Of a DNA stretch of 5,599 nucleotides, positions 1-5,599 are shown one piece after another (positions within the stretch are counted from its first letter, which is position 1; every line of letters begins with the position of its first letter). The DNA comes from Bacteroidales bacterium (GTDB lineage Bacteria > Bacteroidota > Bacteroidia > Bacteroidales > UBA932), in contig JAFROA010000201.1 of assembly GCA_017429885.1 (NCBI GenBank), positions 1 to 5,599 on the forward strand, written 5' to 3'. The translations under genes and the position numbers were made by a program. The notes below the pieces were generated by a model. The model saw nothing but the letters and a program-made list of their open reading frames with translations, did no database searches and had not been told where the DNA came from.

Positions 1-1
1 C

Positions 2-607
2 ATCCTGCTCAGAAGGCTTCCGAAATGGGCTCTGGCTTCCATCTGCGCCATCTCCGGAGACTTGCTGGCCGTAATAGCCGCCCATGACGGATTCCTCGGA
101 GAGGGCTGGTCTTTCATCGACGGCGGCTTCTGGGGTGGTCTTGTACGGATGCTTTTCCCCTACACGGCCGGAATGTTGATGGCGAGAGTCTTCAAGCCCG
201 TCAAGGTTAGGAAGTCTTTCCTTCTCTGCTCAATCATGCTCCTGGCGGTCGCCCTGCTTCCCGCGATTGGCGGGCAGGCATGGAGGAACGGGCTTTTCGA
301 GGCATTCTGCGTGATCGCGGTATTCCCCTGCATGGTCTGGCTTGGAGCATCTGACAGTTCCTACAGTGAACGGACAAAGATAGTTTGCTCCTTCCTCGGT
401 GACCTGTCATATCCCCTATACATGGTCCATTACCCGGTTTTCTACTTGTATTACAATTACATAGGTTTCGATGGGAACGGAGTCTCAAAGACATTCGCCG
501 ATGCTTGGCCGGTCGCTCTTTTGACTGTGGCTGTCAGCCTCACTCTCGCCCTCCTCTGCATGAGATTCTATGATAGACCCGTCCGGAAGTATTTGTCTTC
601 CAAATAA
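2..607 (+). CDS. Acyltransferase-3 family membrane protein, C-terminal part (5' end outside window)
   Basis: The frame is open from the left edge, so the visible 201 residues are the C-terminal part of a longer protein; family members usually have about 330-400 residues. Several hydrophobic segments are visible, including one around RMLFPYTAGMLMAR, one around the LLCSIMLLAVALLP stretch, and a final one before the C-terminus. The strongest marker is GDLSYPLYMVHYPVFYLY near the C-terminus, which matches the conserved 'G..SYp.Y..H.p' element of the OafA/YrhL acyltransferase-3 family. The ending FYDRPVRKYL also fits the usual 'yE.PvrkyL' tail. Known members move acyl groups, often acetyl, onto sugars of surface polysaccharides, O-antigen or peptidoglycan at the inner membrane. 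The acceptor cannot be told here, and the catalytic His region expected near the N-terminus is outside the window. The acid phosphatase gene follows after 10 bases. A TTG at 62 is only an internal codon, not the likely start. Family call is confident; substrate is unknown. Confidence 0.87.
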   Translation: MLLRRLPKWALASICAISGDLLAVIAAHDGFLGEGWSFIDGGFWGGLVRMLFPYTAGMLMARVFKPVKVRKSFLLCSIMLLAVALLPAIGGQAWRNGLFEAFCVIAVFPCMVWLGASDSSYSERTKIVCSFLGDLSYPLYMVHYPVFYLYYNYIGFDGNGVSKTFADAWPVALLTVAVSLTLALLCMRFYDRPVRKYLSSK

Positions 608-617
608 TTAAATAGCC

Positions 618-1346
618 ATGAAGAGATTCCTTATCATAGCTCTGGCCGCCAGCCTCATATTCTCGGCACCTAGTCTTGCCCAATCTTCCAACAAGGTTGA
701 GAAAGCGAAGTATTTCCTTACCGCTGAACAGATGCCTGAGGTGACAAAGTTTCTGCCTGACCCTCCAGCCTTCGGTGACGGGAAGTTCATCCCCGACAGC
801 CTCGTCTACGAGGAAGGGAAAGCGCTACGGGATACTGAGCGTGGACGTATTGCCGTCGAGGATGCCAAGACGTCAATCAGATACATTCTCAAACGATTCT
901 CTCCCGCCATGGAACGGGAGCTGAACCCTGAGGCGTACCCCGCTCTCGCGGATTTTGTCTACAGGACCTACACGACAGCCAGGCTTTCCATCACATACGC
1001 CAAAGATTATTACCACAGGCAGCGTCCCTACCAGCACTTTGAGGAGCACACCCCTGTTCCTGAGAAAGAGGACATGAACGATTTCACCTCCTATCCCTCA
1101 GGCCACACAATACGATTCTGGACCGCCGCATTGACACTTGCCGCGCTTGACCCCGCCCATCAGGATGAGATCCTGAAGACCGGATACGAGATGGGACAGA
1201 GCAGGACCATCGTCGGGTTCCACTATCAGTCAGATGTCGATGCCGCTAGACTCGCGGCCAGCGCCGCCTACGCACGCCTCAGCGCCGATCCCGCATGGCG
1301 GAAGGCGTTCAAGAAGGCGGCAAGGGAACTTAATAAGAAACGCTAA
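618..1346 (+). CDS. Class A non-specific acid phosphatase (PAP2 superfamily), secreted
   Basis: This 242-residue protein probably hydrolyses phosphomonoesters in the periplasm or outside the cell. Residues 1-21 form a Sec signal peptide (MKRFLIIALAASLIF, then SLA, with cleavage likely after A21). The full PAP2 signature KX6RP...PSGH...SRX5HX3D is present: K129 with R135-P136, P160-S161-G162-H163, and S195-R196 with H202 and D206. In this family H202 forms the phospho-intermediate and H163 is the proton donor. The N-terminal half carries marks of the PhoN/PhoC class A group: LPDPPAFGDGKF (46-57) and GKALRDTERGRIAVEDA (67-83). Length is close to the family's usual ~250. The start at 618 is fixed by an in-frame TAA at 609-611; no Shine-Dalgarno is visible in the 10-base leader. 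It follows the acyltransferase gene closely and is probably co-transcribed. Its stop overlaps the stop of the convergent membrane-protein gene. The natural substrate is unknown because these enzymes are broad; a lipid phosphatase role is less likely given the class A features and the absence of membrane segments. Confidence 0.93.
   Translation: MKRFLIIALAASLIFSAPSLAQSSNKVEKAKYFLTAEQMPEVTKFLPDPPAFGDGKFIPDSLVYEEGKALRDTERGRIAVEDAKTSIRYILKRFSPAMERELNPEAYPALADFVYRTYTTARLSITYAKDYYHRQRPYQHFEEHTPVPEKEDMNDFTSYPSGHTIRFWTAALTLAALDPAHQDEILKTGYEMGQSRTIVGFHYQSDVDAARLAASAAYARLSADPAWRKAFKKAARELNKKR
1343..1346. other. Overlapping stop codons of two convergent genes
   Basis: The four bases CTAA hold the TAA stop of the acid phosphatase on the plus strand (1344-1346) and the TAG stop of the DUF1295 protein on the minus strand (1345-1343). 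The two transcription units therefore meet tail to tail with no intergenic space. Any terminator for one unit must lie inside the coding sequence of the other. Confidence 0.95.
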
Positions 1347-2284
1347 CGGGCCGCTTTCCAGGGGAAATACCTGGAGACACTCGCCCGGTAAGTGGCATAT
1401 TCAGGATACTTGCTTCCGCTAATCTGTTCTCCGAGGGCTGAGCTTCCAAGGAAAAGGACGACCAGAAGAAGCGCCCCTATGACACTCCAATTGAATATTC
1501 CTATTCCAGCGCCAATAGAGAAGATATAGAATGATATCCATATCGCTTGCTCGGCGAAATAATTGGGATGGCGGCTCAGACCCCACAGGCCGGTAGTGTT
1601 GAATCCTTTATTGTAGGGGGCTGGAAGATCCTCCAATTGACGTCCCTCCCCTATCATCGCCCATTTGCGTGACTGGAATGCCCACTGCTGCTCATCAGCG
1701 ATCGTCTCATAGATGATGAAAGCAAGCATCAGGACAGCCGCGATGGCATCCACAAGGCCGAACGACGCCGCCGAGCCCATTGAGACGAGGGCCGGAAAGG
1801 TTATCATCAGCACAAGAGCGTTCTGGTAGATGGAGATGAAAAGAAGGTCGAAGAGCATCCTGGCCCAACGCTTGCGGAAAGCCGGACCGCTTCTTACGAT
1901 ACTCCACCTGTAGTCCTCCGCACCTTCCCAGAACTTGAGCTTGTAAGCGCCTTTACGGGCAAAGTTAAAGGTGAGCCTGGCGCCCCAAAGCGTGGCGAGG
2001 ACAGCCATCACGACAAGGCGCGCGGTGAAACCACCTTTAGCTGCTATAATCCAGGTATACGCGATAGGGAGCAGGCTCCAGAGCTTGTCCATCTGCGAAT
2101 TGTTTCCGGTGATCTCACCCACGATGAAGCAATACGCGGCCGAGCACCCGGCGATAATTCCCAGGATCTTGAGCGTGCCTAGCTGGGTAGAATCAAGGGA
2201 TGGGCCCACGTGAATATAAAGGAGCGGGCAGACGATGAGCGACAACGCAAGCAGAGCGCCCATCAGGGGGATGTTCATTTTCAT
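1343..2284 (-). CDS. DUF1295 / steroid 5-alpha-reductase-like integral membrane protein
   Basis: This 313-residue protein has about seven or eight hydrophobic segments, roughly at 6-24, 37-56, 68-82, 88-107, 145-168, 176-194, 244-262 and 267-285. It shows the full motif series I associate with DUF1295: NNSQMDKLWSLLPIAY (61-76), LWGARLTFNFARKGAY (99-114), EDYRW (123-127), ADEQQWAFQSRK (196-207), GLWGLSRHPNYFAEQ (232-246), and a KYPEYATYR to RYFPW end (292-309). The SRHPNYF...E segment resembles the cofactor-binding end of steroid 5-alpha-reductases and isoprenylcysteine methyltransferases, so a lipid-type reductase is plausible. Bacterial members are mostly uncharacterised and the substrate is unknown. 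It is the last gene of the minus-strand group, 21 bases after the downstream GH16 copy, so it is probably co-transcribed with the glycoside hydrolases although its role looks unrelated. Met1 and Met3 are both possible starts; neither has a Shine-Dalgarno. Family call is firm, function is not. Confidence 0.88.
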   Translation of the reverse strand: MKMNIPLMGALLALSLIVCPLLYIHVGPSLDSTQLGTLKILGIIAGCSAAYCFIVGEITGNNSQMDKLWSLLPIAYTWIIAAKGGFTARLVVMAVLATLWGARLTFNFARKGAYKLKFWEGAEDYRWSIVRSGPAFRKRWARMLFDLLFISIYQNALVLMITFPALVSMGSAASFGLVDAIAAVLMLAFIIYETIADEQQWAFQSRKWAMIGEGRQLEDLPAPYNKGFNTTGLWGLSRHPNYFAEQAIWISFYIFSIGAGIGIFNWSVIGALLLVVLFLGSSALGEQISGSKYPEYATYRASVSRYFPWKAAR

Positions 2285-2305
2285 ATAGTGAAGAAGAGTA
2301 TTTGC

Positions 2306-3061
2306 CTACTTCGCTTCGTAAACCCTCACGTAGTCAACCTCCATATAGGTGCCGTCTATGGAGTCAGTGACTTCACCAGCCCATTCTAGGACTGCCATAC
2401 TGAGCAGTACAGTGGCGGGAGAGAATGAGAACTCGTTCTTATAGCGCCTGATCTCCCTACCGTCAAGGAAGAACACAAACTCCTCAGGAGTCCATTCAAG
2501 GCCGAGGATATGGAAATCTTGAGAAAAGTCTATGTCCTCGTATGTGAAGACCTTATGGAAGGCCTGGTGAGGCTGATCAGTCCAATTGTGGATGTTCGTG
2601 TTGACCTCATGCGGGTAATGTCCTTCGTTGATGTCGATCTCAAAACGCTTACCTTCAGCTGGTTCAGGAGAGCCTGAAGGAGACATCAGCCAGAAAGAGT
2701 TATTGGTGCCAGTGGCTCCAGCATATTTGTAACGGCATTCATAAAAGCCGTATTTGAAGTCACGTTTCGTCCAGATGCTTCCGGAAGTCCAATCCTGACC
2801 GCCACGGCTTTCCTTGTGGTTCACAAGACGGACAGTTCCGCCACCGACTTCCACGTTCTCCGGCCAGCGGCTACAGAGGGTATGTGTCGTGGGTCCGTTA
2901 GCGGAATCCCAATTCTTAAGCAACTGGTCACGGGTCTGATAGTCGAATTCATCGGCCCAAACAAGTTTGTACTTGCTCTCGTCCACAAATCCATACTCAG
3001 GCCTCTTTTGGCATGACATAACGGCCATCGCCACAGTCAGGATGATGAACAATCTCTTCAT
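2306..3061 (-). CDS. GH16 family glycoside hydrolase lipoprotein, downstream copy
   Basis: This 251-residue protein is a predicted endo-acting beta-glycanase. Residues 1-16 are a lipoprotein signal peptide and C17 in AVMSC is the lipidation site. The mature protein is essentially one GH16 beta-jelly-roll domain. It starts with KLVWADEFDY (32-41), a common GH16 opening. The catalytic motif EIDINE is at 141-146, with E141 the expected nucleophile, E146 the acid/base and D143 between them. The back strands are HILGLEWTPEEFVFFLDG (184-201), and the domain closes with MEVDYVRVYEAK. GH16 enzymes cut beta-1,3/1,4-glucans, beta-galactans (agar, carrageenan, arabinogalactan backbone) or mucin-type chains; the subfamily cannot be assigned by eye. 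It lies 28 bases after a near-identical paralogue and 21 bases before the DUF1295 gene. The residues after C17 (QKRP) are basic and lack the acidic export signal of surface lipoproteins in Bacteroidota, so periplasmic facing is inferred. Compared with the other copy it has W160, R205, Y207 and W227, which may change specificity. Confidence 0.93.
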   Translation of the reverse strand: MKRLFIILTVAMAVMSCQKRPEYGFVDESKYKLVWADEFDYQTRDQLLKNWDSANGPTTHTLCSRWPENVEVGGGTVRLVNHKESRGGQDWTSGSIWTKRDFKYGFYECRYKYAGATGTNNSFWLMSPSGSPEPAEGKRFEIDINEGHYPHEVNTNIHNWTDQPHQAFHKVFTYEDIDFSQDFHILGLEWTPEEFVFFLDGREIRRYKNEFSFSPATVLLSMAVLEWAGEVTDSIDGTYMEVDYVRVYEAK

Positions 3062-3089
3062 GATGATGTTTATTCTTTTATTATTCGCA
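3062..3089 (-). promoter_or_regulatory. AT-rich leader between the two GH16 genes
   Basis: These 28 bases separate the stop of the upstream GH16 gene from the start of the downstream copy. Read on the minus strand they are rich in A (AATAATAAAAGAATAAAC before CATC and the ATG) and hold no AGGAGG-like sequence. This fits Bacteroidota translation starts, which rely on unstructured A-rich leaders rather than Shine-Dalgarno pairing. I see no -33/-7 promoter here, so the downstream copy is probably translated from the shared transcript. Confidence 0.4.
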
Positions 3090-3845
3090 TTACTTCGCTT
3101 CGTAAACCCTCACGTAGTCGACCTCCATGTAGGTGCCGTCTATGGCGTCAGTGACTTCACCGGCTCCGGGGAGAATGGCCAAACTGAGCAACAAGGTGGC
3201 GGGAGAATAAGCGATTTCGTTCTTGGCGCGCCAAATTTCCTTACCGTCGAGGAAGAACACAAACTCCTCAGGAGTCCATTCGAGTCCGAAGATATGGAAT
3301 TCTTTCGAGAAGTCAATGTCATCGTAAGCGAATACATCATAGACGGACTTCATGGGCTTGTCGGTAAGATTGTGTATAGTCGCGTTGATCTCGTTCGGGT
3401 AATGTCCTTCGTTGATGTCTATCTCGAAACGTTTGCCCTCCGCAGGCTCGGGAGAGTCCCCGAGAGTCACCAGCCAGAAAGCGTTGTTGGTACCAGAAGC
3501 ACCGGCATATTTGTAGCGGCACTCGTAGAAGCCATATTTGAACACTTGCTTCGTCCAGATGCTGCCGGAAGTCCATTCCTGGCCACCACGGCTTTCCTTA
3601 TGGTTCACAAGGCGGACAGTTCCGTCGCCAACTTCCACATTCTCAGGCCAACGGCTGCAGAGTGTGTGCCCCGTAGGACCATTGGCTGAAATCCAATTCT
3701 GCAGCAACTGGTCACGGGTCTGATAGTCGAATTCATCGGCCCAAACCAGTTTGTACTTGCTCTCGTCAACGAATCCATACTCAGGTTTCCTGTGGCACGA
3801 CATCACGGCCATCGCCACTGCCAGGATGATGAACAATTTCTTCAT
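3090..3845 (-). CDS. GH16 family glycoside hydrolase lipoprotein, upstream copy
   Basis: This is the paralogue of the downstream GH16 protein, also 251 residues and alignable without gaps; by hand count 48 residues differ, about 81% identity. It keeps the lipoprotein signal (residues 1-16, lipidated C17), the opening KLVWADEFDY, the catalytic EIDINE at 141-146, and the identical C-terminus MEVDYVRVYEAK. It should therefore be an active retaining beta-glycanase of the same general kind. Differences cluster at 122-130 (NAFWLVTLGD here against NSFWLMSPSG), 151-170, 203-227 and the residues just after C17. Notable changes here are L160, W205, A207, P226 and G227. The start follows the stop of the rhamnosidase gene by 11 bases, and the leader TAATTTGCGAC has no Shine-Dalgarno. 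Post-cysteine residues HRKP are basic, again suggesting a periplasm-facing lipoprotein rather than a surface one. The tight spacing implies one transcript with the rhamnosidase. The glycan it cuts is unknown. Confidence 0.93.
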   Translation of the reverse strand: MKKLFIILAVAMAVMSCHRKPEYGFVDESKYKLVWADEFDYQTRDQLLQNWISANGPTGHTLCSRWPENVEVGDGTVRLVNHKESRGGQEWTSGSIWTKQVFKYGFYECRYKYAGASGTNNAFWLVTLGDSPEPAEGKRFEIDINEGHYPNEINATIHNLTDKPMKSVYDVFAYDDIDFSKEFHIFGLEWTPEEFVFFLDGKEIWRAKNEIAYSPATLLLSLAILPGAGEVTDAIDGTYMEVDYVRVYEAK

Positions 3846-3856
3846 GTCGCAAATTA

Positions 3857-5599
3857 TTAATTATTTACCATCAATCGCACAGGGCCGATAAGGCCAGAGG
3901 AGGGCAATTCCCATTTCTGAATATCGACCCACTTCCAAGAGATGAATGTCTTTCTGGCGGAAGGACGGGCCGTGTGGTTCACGACCCAGTCGGGTATCTT
4001 CTCCAGGCAGACGCCAGGAGCGGTGGACAAAGTGTTGGTTGTCCATTCGACATCATCAGGTAGATAGCTGTCACCAACGAGGGCGTTGACCCATGTATTG
4101 GCGACTACCACGCGGACAGTGTTGGAGCCCGTATTCAGGTACTTAGTCACATCCAAGGAATATGGATATTTCCACATAGTGCCAACCTCCTTGCCGTTCA
4201 TGATCACTTTCGCGACCACTTCAACCCTGCCCAAGTCAAGAACACATCTCTCCCCTTCTCCGATAGCGGGCATGTTGAAGGTCTTCTCATAAGCGATATC
4301 GCCGGAATAATACTTCCATTCCTTGTTATCAGACTCGCTGAGGTCGGAAAGGACCGGCACCTCGAATGTCTTTCCGGACATCTGCTCATCCACGAGAGTC
4401 ATCGTCCAGTCTCCAGAGATGTCAATCATACTCGTACTCTTTGTAGTGGGCACAGTGGTGGAGGGAACTTCGAATGGCCTGCGGAAAACCACGAACACTG
4501 ATCCGGCCCTCTCAAGATTCATCTTAACCCTAATGCGTCCGTCAGGTGTCTTCTCGTAATCGGTCACAGTTGATACCTTACCTTCAGAAGCATCCCAGAA
4601 CTCGGGAATATAGTCCTTCACATTGAATATGGCATCAAAGACCGCTTCATTATTCTCCTGCTGGTTGCTGACGAAATAAACATCGGAGGTTTCCCCTTTG
4701 CGATGGATATACTCGATCCCATTGCCAGGATACATCGTCTTTTCCCTCAATACCAAGTTCTCAATCTCAAAATCGGGAAGAATGCCGTTCTCCAGGAGGA
4801 AGTCCTTCAGCGAGCCGGAGTTCTTCTTTGTCATATACACCCTCGCACCCTTCGCGATAAGAGCTTCTATCTTCTCCGCTATCACGGGACGCATGAATTC
4901 AAGATCCTTGACAACCATGACTGAATAACTCATCCCCGAGGGCATAACCAGGCGGTGATCCTTTACGACTATTGAATCAAGGAGTTCCGTGGCGCAGAAA
5001 TCATAATCATATCCAATAGGGACCTCTGGTCTGAGTTTCTCCCGGGTTTTGGGTCTCGCGGGCGCATCCTCACCCATGAAGTATAGGACGTCAATCATCG
5101 GAGTCCCCTGCTGAAGCATATACTGGCATCTGGCAATATAGTCAGACCAAGGCCTCGCCATTGCCCACCAGGTATTCTGCTTATTGAATAAAGGACCATA
5201 ATAACCGAGTGTGAAACCAGGCTTCAGCCCATAAGGGTCATGGACATAACTATGGAGCCATAACTGGTTCACACCCTGGCAGAAGAAATAATCGCCCTGA
5301 GTCTTCAACTCACGGGGGTAGACGGCGAACACATCGCGTCCTGAGGTGGTGAAAGCCTCGGACCCGACAACCGACTTGCCCCCTAGATGGGCAAGCGATG
5401 AAGCGAGTTTGTTGGAGCTTACTTCGGTGGCTCTGCGGGCCCAGAACTCTCCCACATACACATCAGCGTTATGAGCGATGGTGAACTCGCTGGTGTTTCC
5501 CATTGATCCATAAGGCTCGACAGAGAACTTGACACCGTTCTCGTGGCATTTCCTTGACATCGTGCCATAGAAGTTGTTGTTAATCATATGGCTGATGAC
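3857..5599 (-). CDS. GH106-like alpha-L-rhamnosidase, C-terminal part (5' end outside window)
   Basis: The frame stays open to the right edge, four codons beyond an internal Met at 5587, so this is the C-terminal ~580 residues of a protein that in this family usually has about 1000 or more. Family members remove terminal alpha-L-rhamnose from plant or microbial glycans. Counting from the Met at 5587, recognisable pieces are GVKFSVEPYG (18-27), DVYVGEFWARR (42-52), GSEAFTTSG (75-83), GVNQLWLHSYVHDPYG (105-120), TLGYYGPLFNKQNTWW (126-141) and YIARCQYMLQQGTPMIDVLYFMGE (150-173), together typical of the GH106 catalytic barrel. A Thr/Ser/Pro linker (376-386) leads to a C-terminal GH2-like sugar-binding jelly roll (about 388-576; GDWTMTL, YEKTFNMP, LDLGRVEVVAKVIMNGKEVG, GLIGPVRL). 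E24, E47 and E77 are candidate catalytic glutamates but I cannot assign them; a second catalytic glutamate is probably in the missing part. It is the first visible gene of the minus-strand operon, 11 bases before the first GH16 gene. Family call strong, glycan inferred. Confidence 0.88.
   Translation of the reverse strand, partial: VISHMINNNFYGTMSRKCHENGVKFSVEPYGSMGNTSEFTIAHNADVYVGEFWARRATEVSSNKLASSLAHLGGKSVVGSEAFTTSGRDVFAVYPRELKTQGDYFFCQGVNQLWLHSYVHDPYGLKPGFTLGYYGPLFNKQNTWWAMARPWSDYIARCQYMLQQGTPMIDVLYFMGEDAPARPKTREKLRPEVPIGYDYDFCATELLDSIVVKDHRLVMPSGMSYSVMVVKDLEFMRPVIAEKIEALIAKGARVYMTKKNSGSLKDFLLENGILPDFEIENLVLREKTMYPGNGIEYIHRKGETSDVYFVSNQQENNEAVFDAIFNVKDYIPEFWDASEGKVSTVTDYEKTPDGRIRVKMNLERAGSVFVVFRRPFEVPSTTVPTTKSTSMIDISGDWTMTLVDEQMSGKTFEVPVLSDLSESDNKEWKYYSGDIAYEKTFNMPAIGEGERCVLDLGRVEVVAKVIMNGKEVGTMWKYPYSLDVTKYLNTGSNTVRVVVANTWVNALVGDSYLPDDVEWTTNTLSTAPGVCLEKIPDWVVNHTARPSARKTFISWKWVDIQKWELPSSGLIGPVRLMVNN

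Larger units (their letters stand above)
2306..3845 (-). repeat. Tandem gene duplication (two 756-base direct copies, 784-base period)
   Basis: The two GH16 genes are direct repeats, 2306-3061 and 3090-3845, in register at an offset of 784 bases with no indels inside the coding region. Similarity is patchy. A 44-base run (2919-2962 against 3703-3746, residues about 34-48) and a 28-base run at the 3' end (2308-2335 against 3092-3119) are perfectly identical, including third codon positions, while other segments are strongly diverged. The short flanks outside the genes do not clearly align. This points to local duplication followed by uneven divergence or gene conversion. Confidence 0.93.
1343..5599 (-). 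other. Probable operon: GH106, GH16, GH16, DUF1295 (incomplete at its 5' end)
   Basis: Four same-strand genes are separated by 11, 28 and 21 bases, and no promoter or terminator-like hairpin with a T-tract is seen between them. One transcript starting beyond the right edge is the simplest reading. The three hydrolases suggest a polysaccharide utilization locus fragment; SusC/SusD-type transport proteins and a regulator, which would confirm this, would have to lie outside the window. Confidence 0.7.

Noticed and set aside
62..64. A TTG at 62 as the start of the acyltransferase.
   Set aside because: The frame is open to the left edge with hydrophobic membrane-like sequence before it, and the family needs a longer N-terminal part.
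1357..1375. Inverted repeat TCCAGG / CCTGGA with a 7-base loop just beyond the convergent stops, possibly a terminator.
   Set aside because: The stem is only 6 base pairs, no T-tract follows on either strand, and the bases encode the conserved C-terminal end of the DUF1295 protein.
2967..3689. A 240-codon open frame on the plus strand running antisense across both GH16 genes.
   Set aside because: It lies opposite two clear GH16 genes, has no recognisable domain, and its internal similarity simply mirrors the gene duplication on the other strand.
3846..3856. TAATTTG before the upstream GH16 start, resembling the Bacteroides -7 promoter element TAnnTTTG.
   Set aside because: The spacing is one base short, no TTTG element was recognised at a suitable -33 position, and it lies too close to the ATG to serve as its promoter.
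5585..5587. An ATG at 5587 as the true start of the rhamnosidase gene.
   Set aside because: The frame continues open to the window edge and the visible protein begins in the middle of the catalytic barrel, so the gene very likely starts outside.

Overview
The window looks like a stretch of a Bacteroidota (probably Bacteroidales) chromosome. The reasons are two very similar GH16 lipoproteins beside a large GH106-type alpha-L-rhamnosidase, starts that follow AT-rich leaders without a recognisable Shine-Dalgarno sequence, and a compact layout with gaps of only 10 to 28 bases. I cannot name the genus. No RNA gene, insertion sequence, CRISPR array, SusC/SusD pair or regulator is visible, and no stretch over 300 bases lacks a gene.

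Left part, plus strand (2-1346). The C-terminal part of a membrane acyltransferase of the acyltransferase-3 (OafA/YrhL-like) family enters from the left edge. Ten bases after its stop begins a secreted class A non-specific acid phosphatase of the PAP2 superfamily with its complete active-site signature. The pair is probably co-transcribed and acts at the cell envelope.

Right part, minus strand (5599-1343). Four genes read leftward with gaps of 11, 28 and 21 bases, as one apparent operon. In transcription order they are a GH106-like alpha-L-rhamnosidase (its N-terminal part lies beyond the window), two tandem GH16 lipoproteins of exactly 251 residues each, and a multi-pass membrane protein of the DUF1295 / steroid 5-alpha-reductase-like family. 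The first three look like part of a polysaccharide utilization locus for a rhamnose-containing glycan: the rhamnosidase removes alpha-L-rhamnose and the GH16 enzymes cut a beta-linked chain. The exact glycan cannot be read from the sequence. The DUF1295 protein has no obvious role in glycan breakdown.

The two transcription units converge, and their stop codons overlap in the four bases 1343-1346, leaving no room for a terminator between them. The most interesting feature is the GH16 duplication. The copies are about 81% identical in protein by hand count, have perfectly conserved stretches at DNA level (one of 44 bases), and concentrate their differences, many involving aromatic residues, in a few blocks that probably line the substrate cleft. 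I found no clearly new biological system here.
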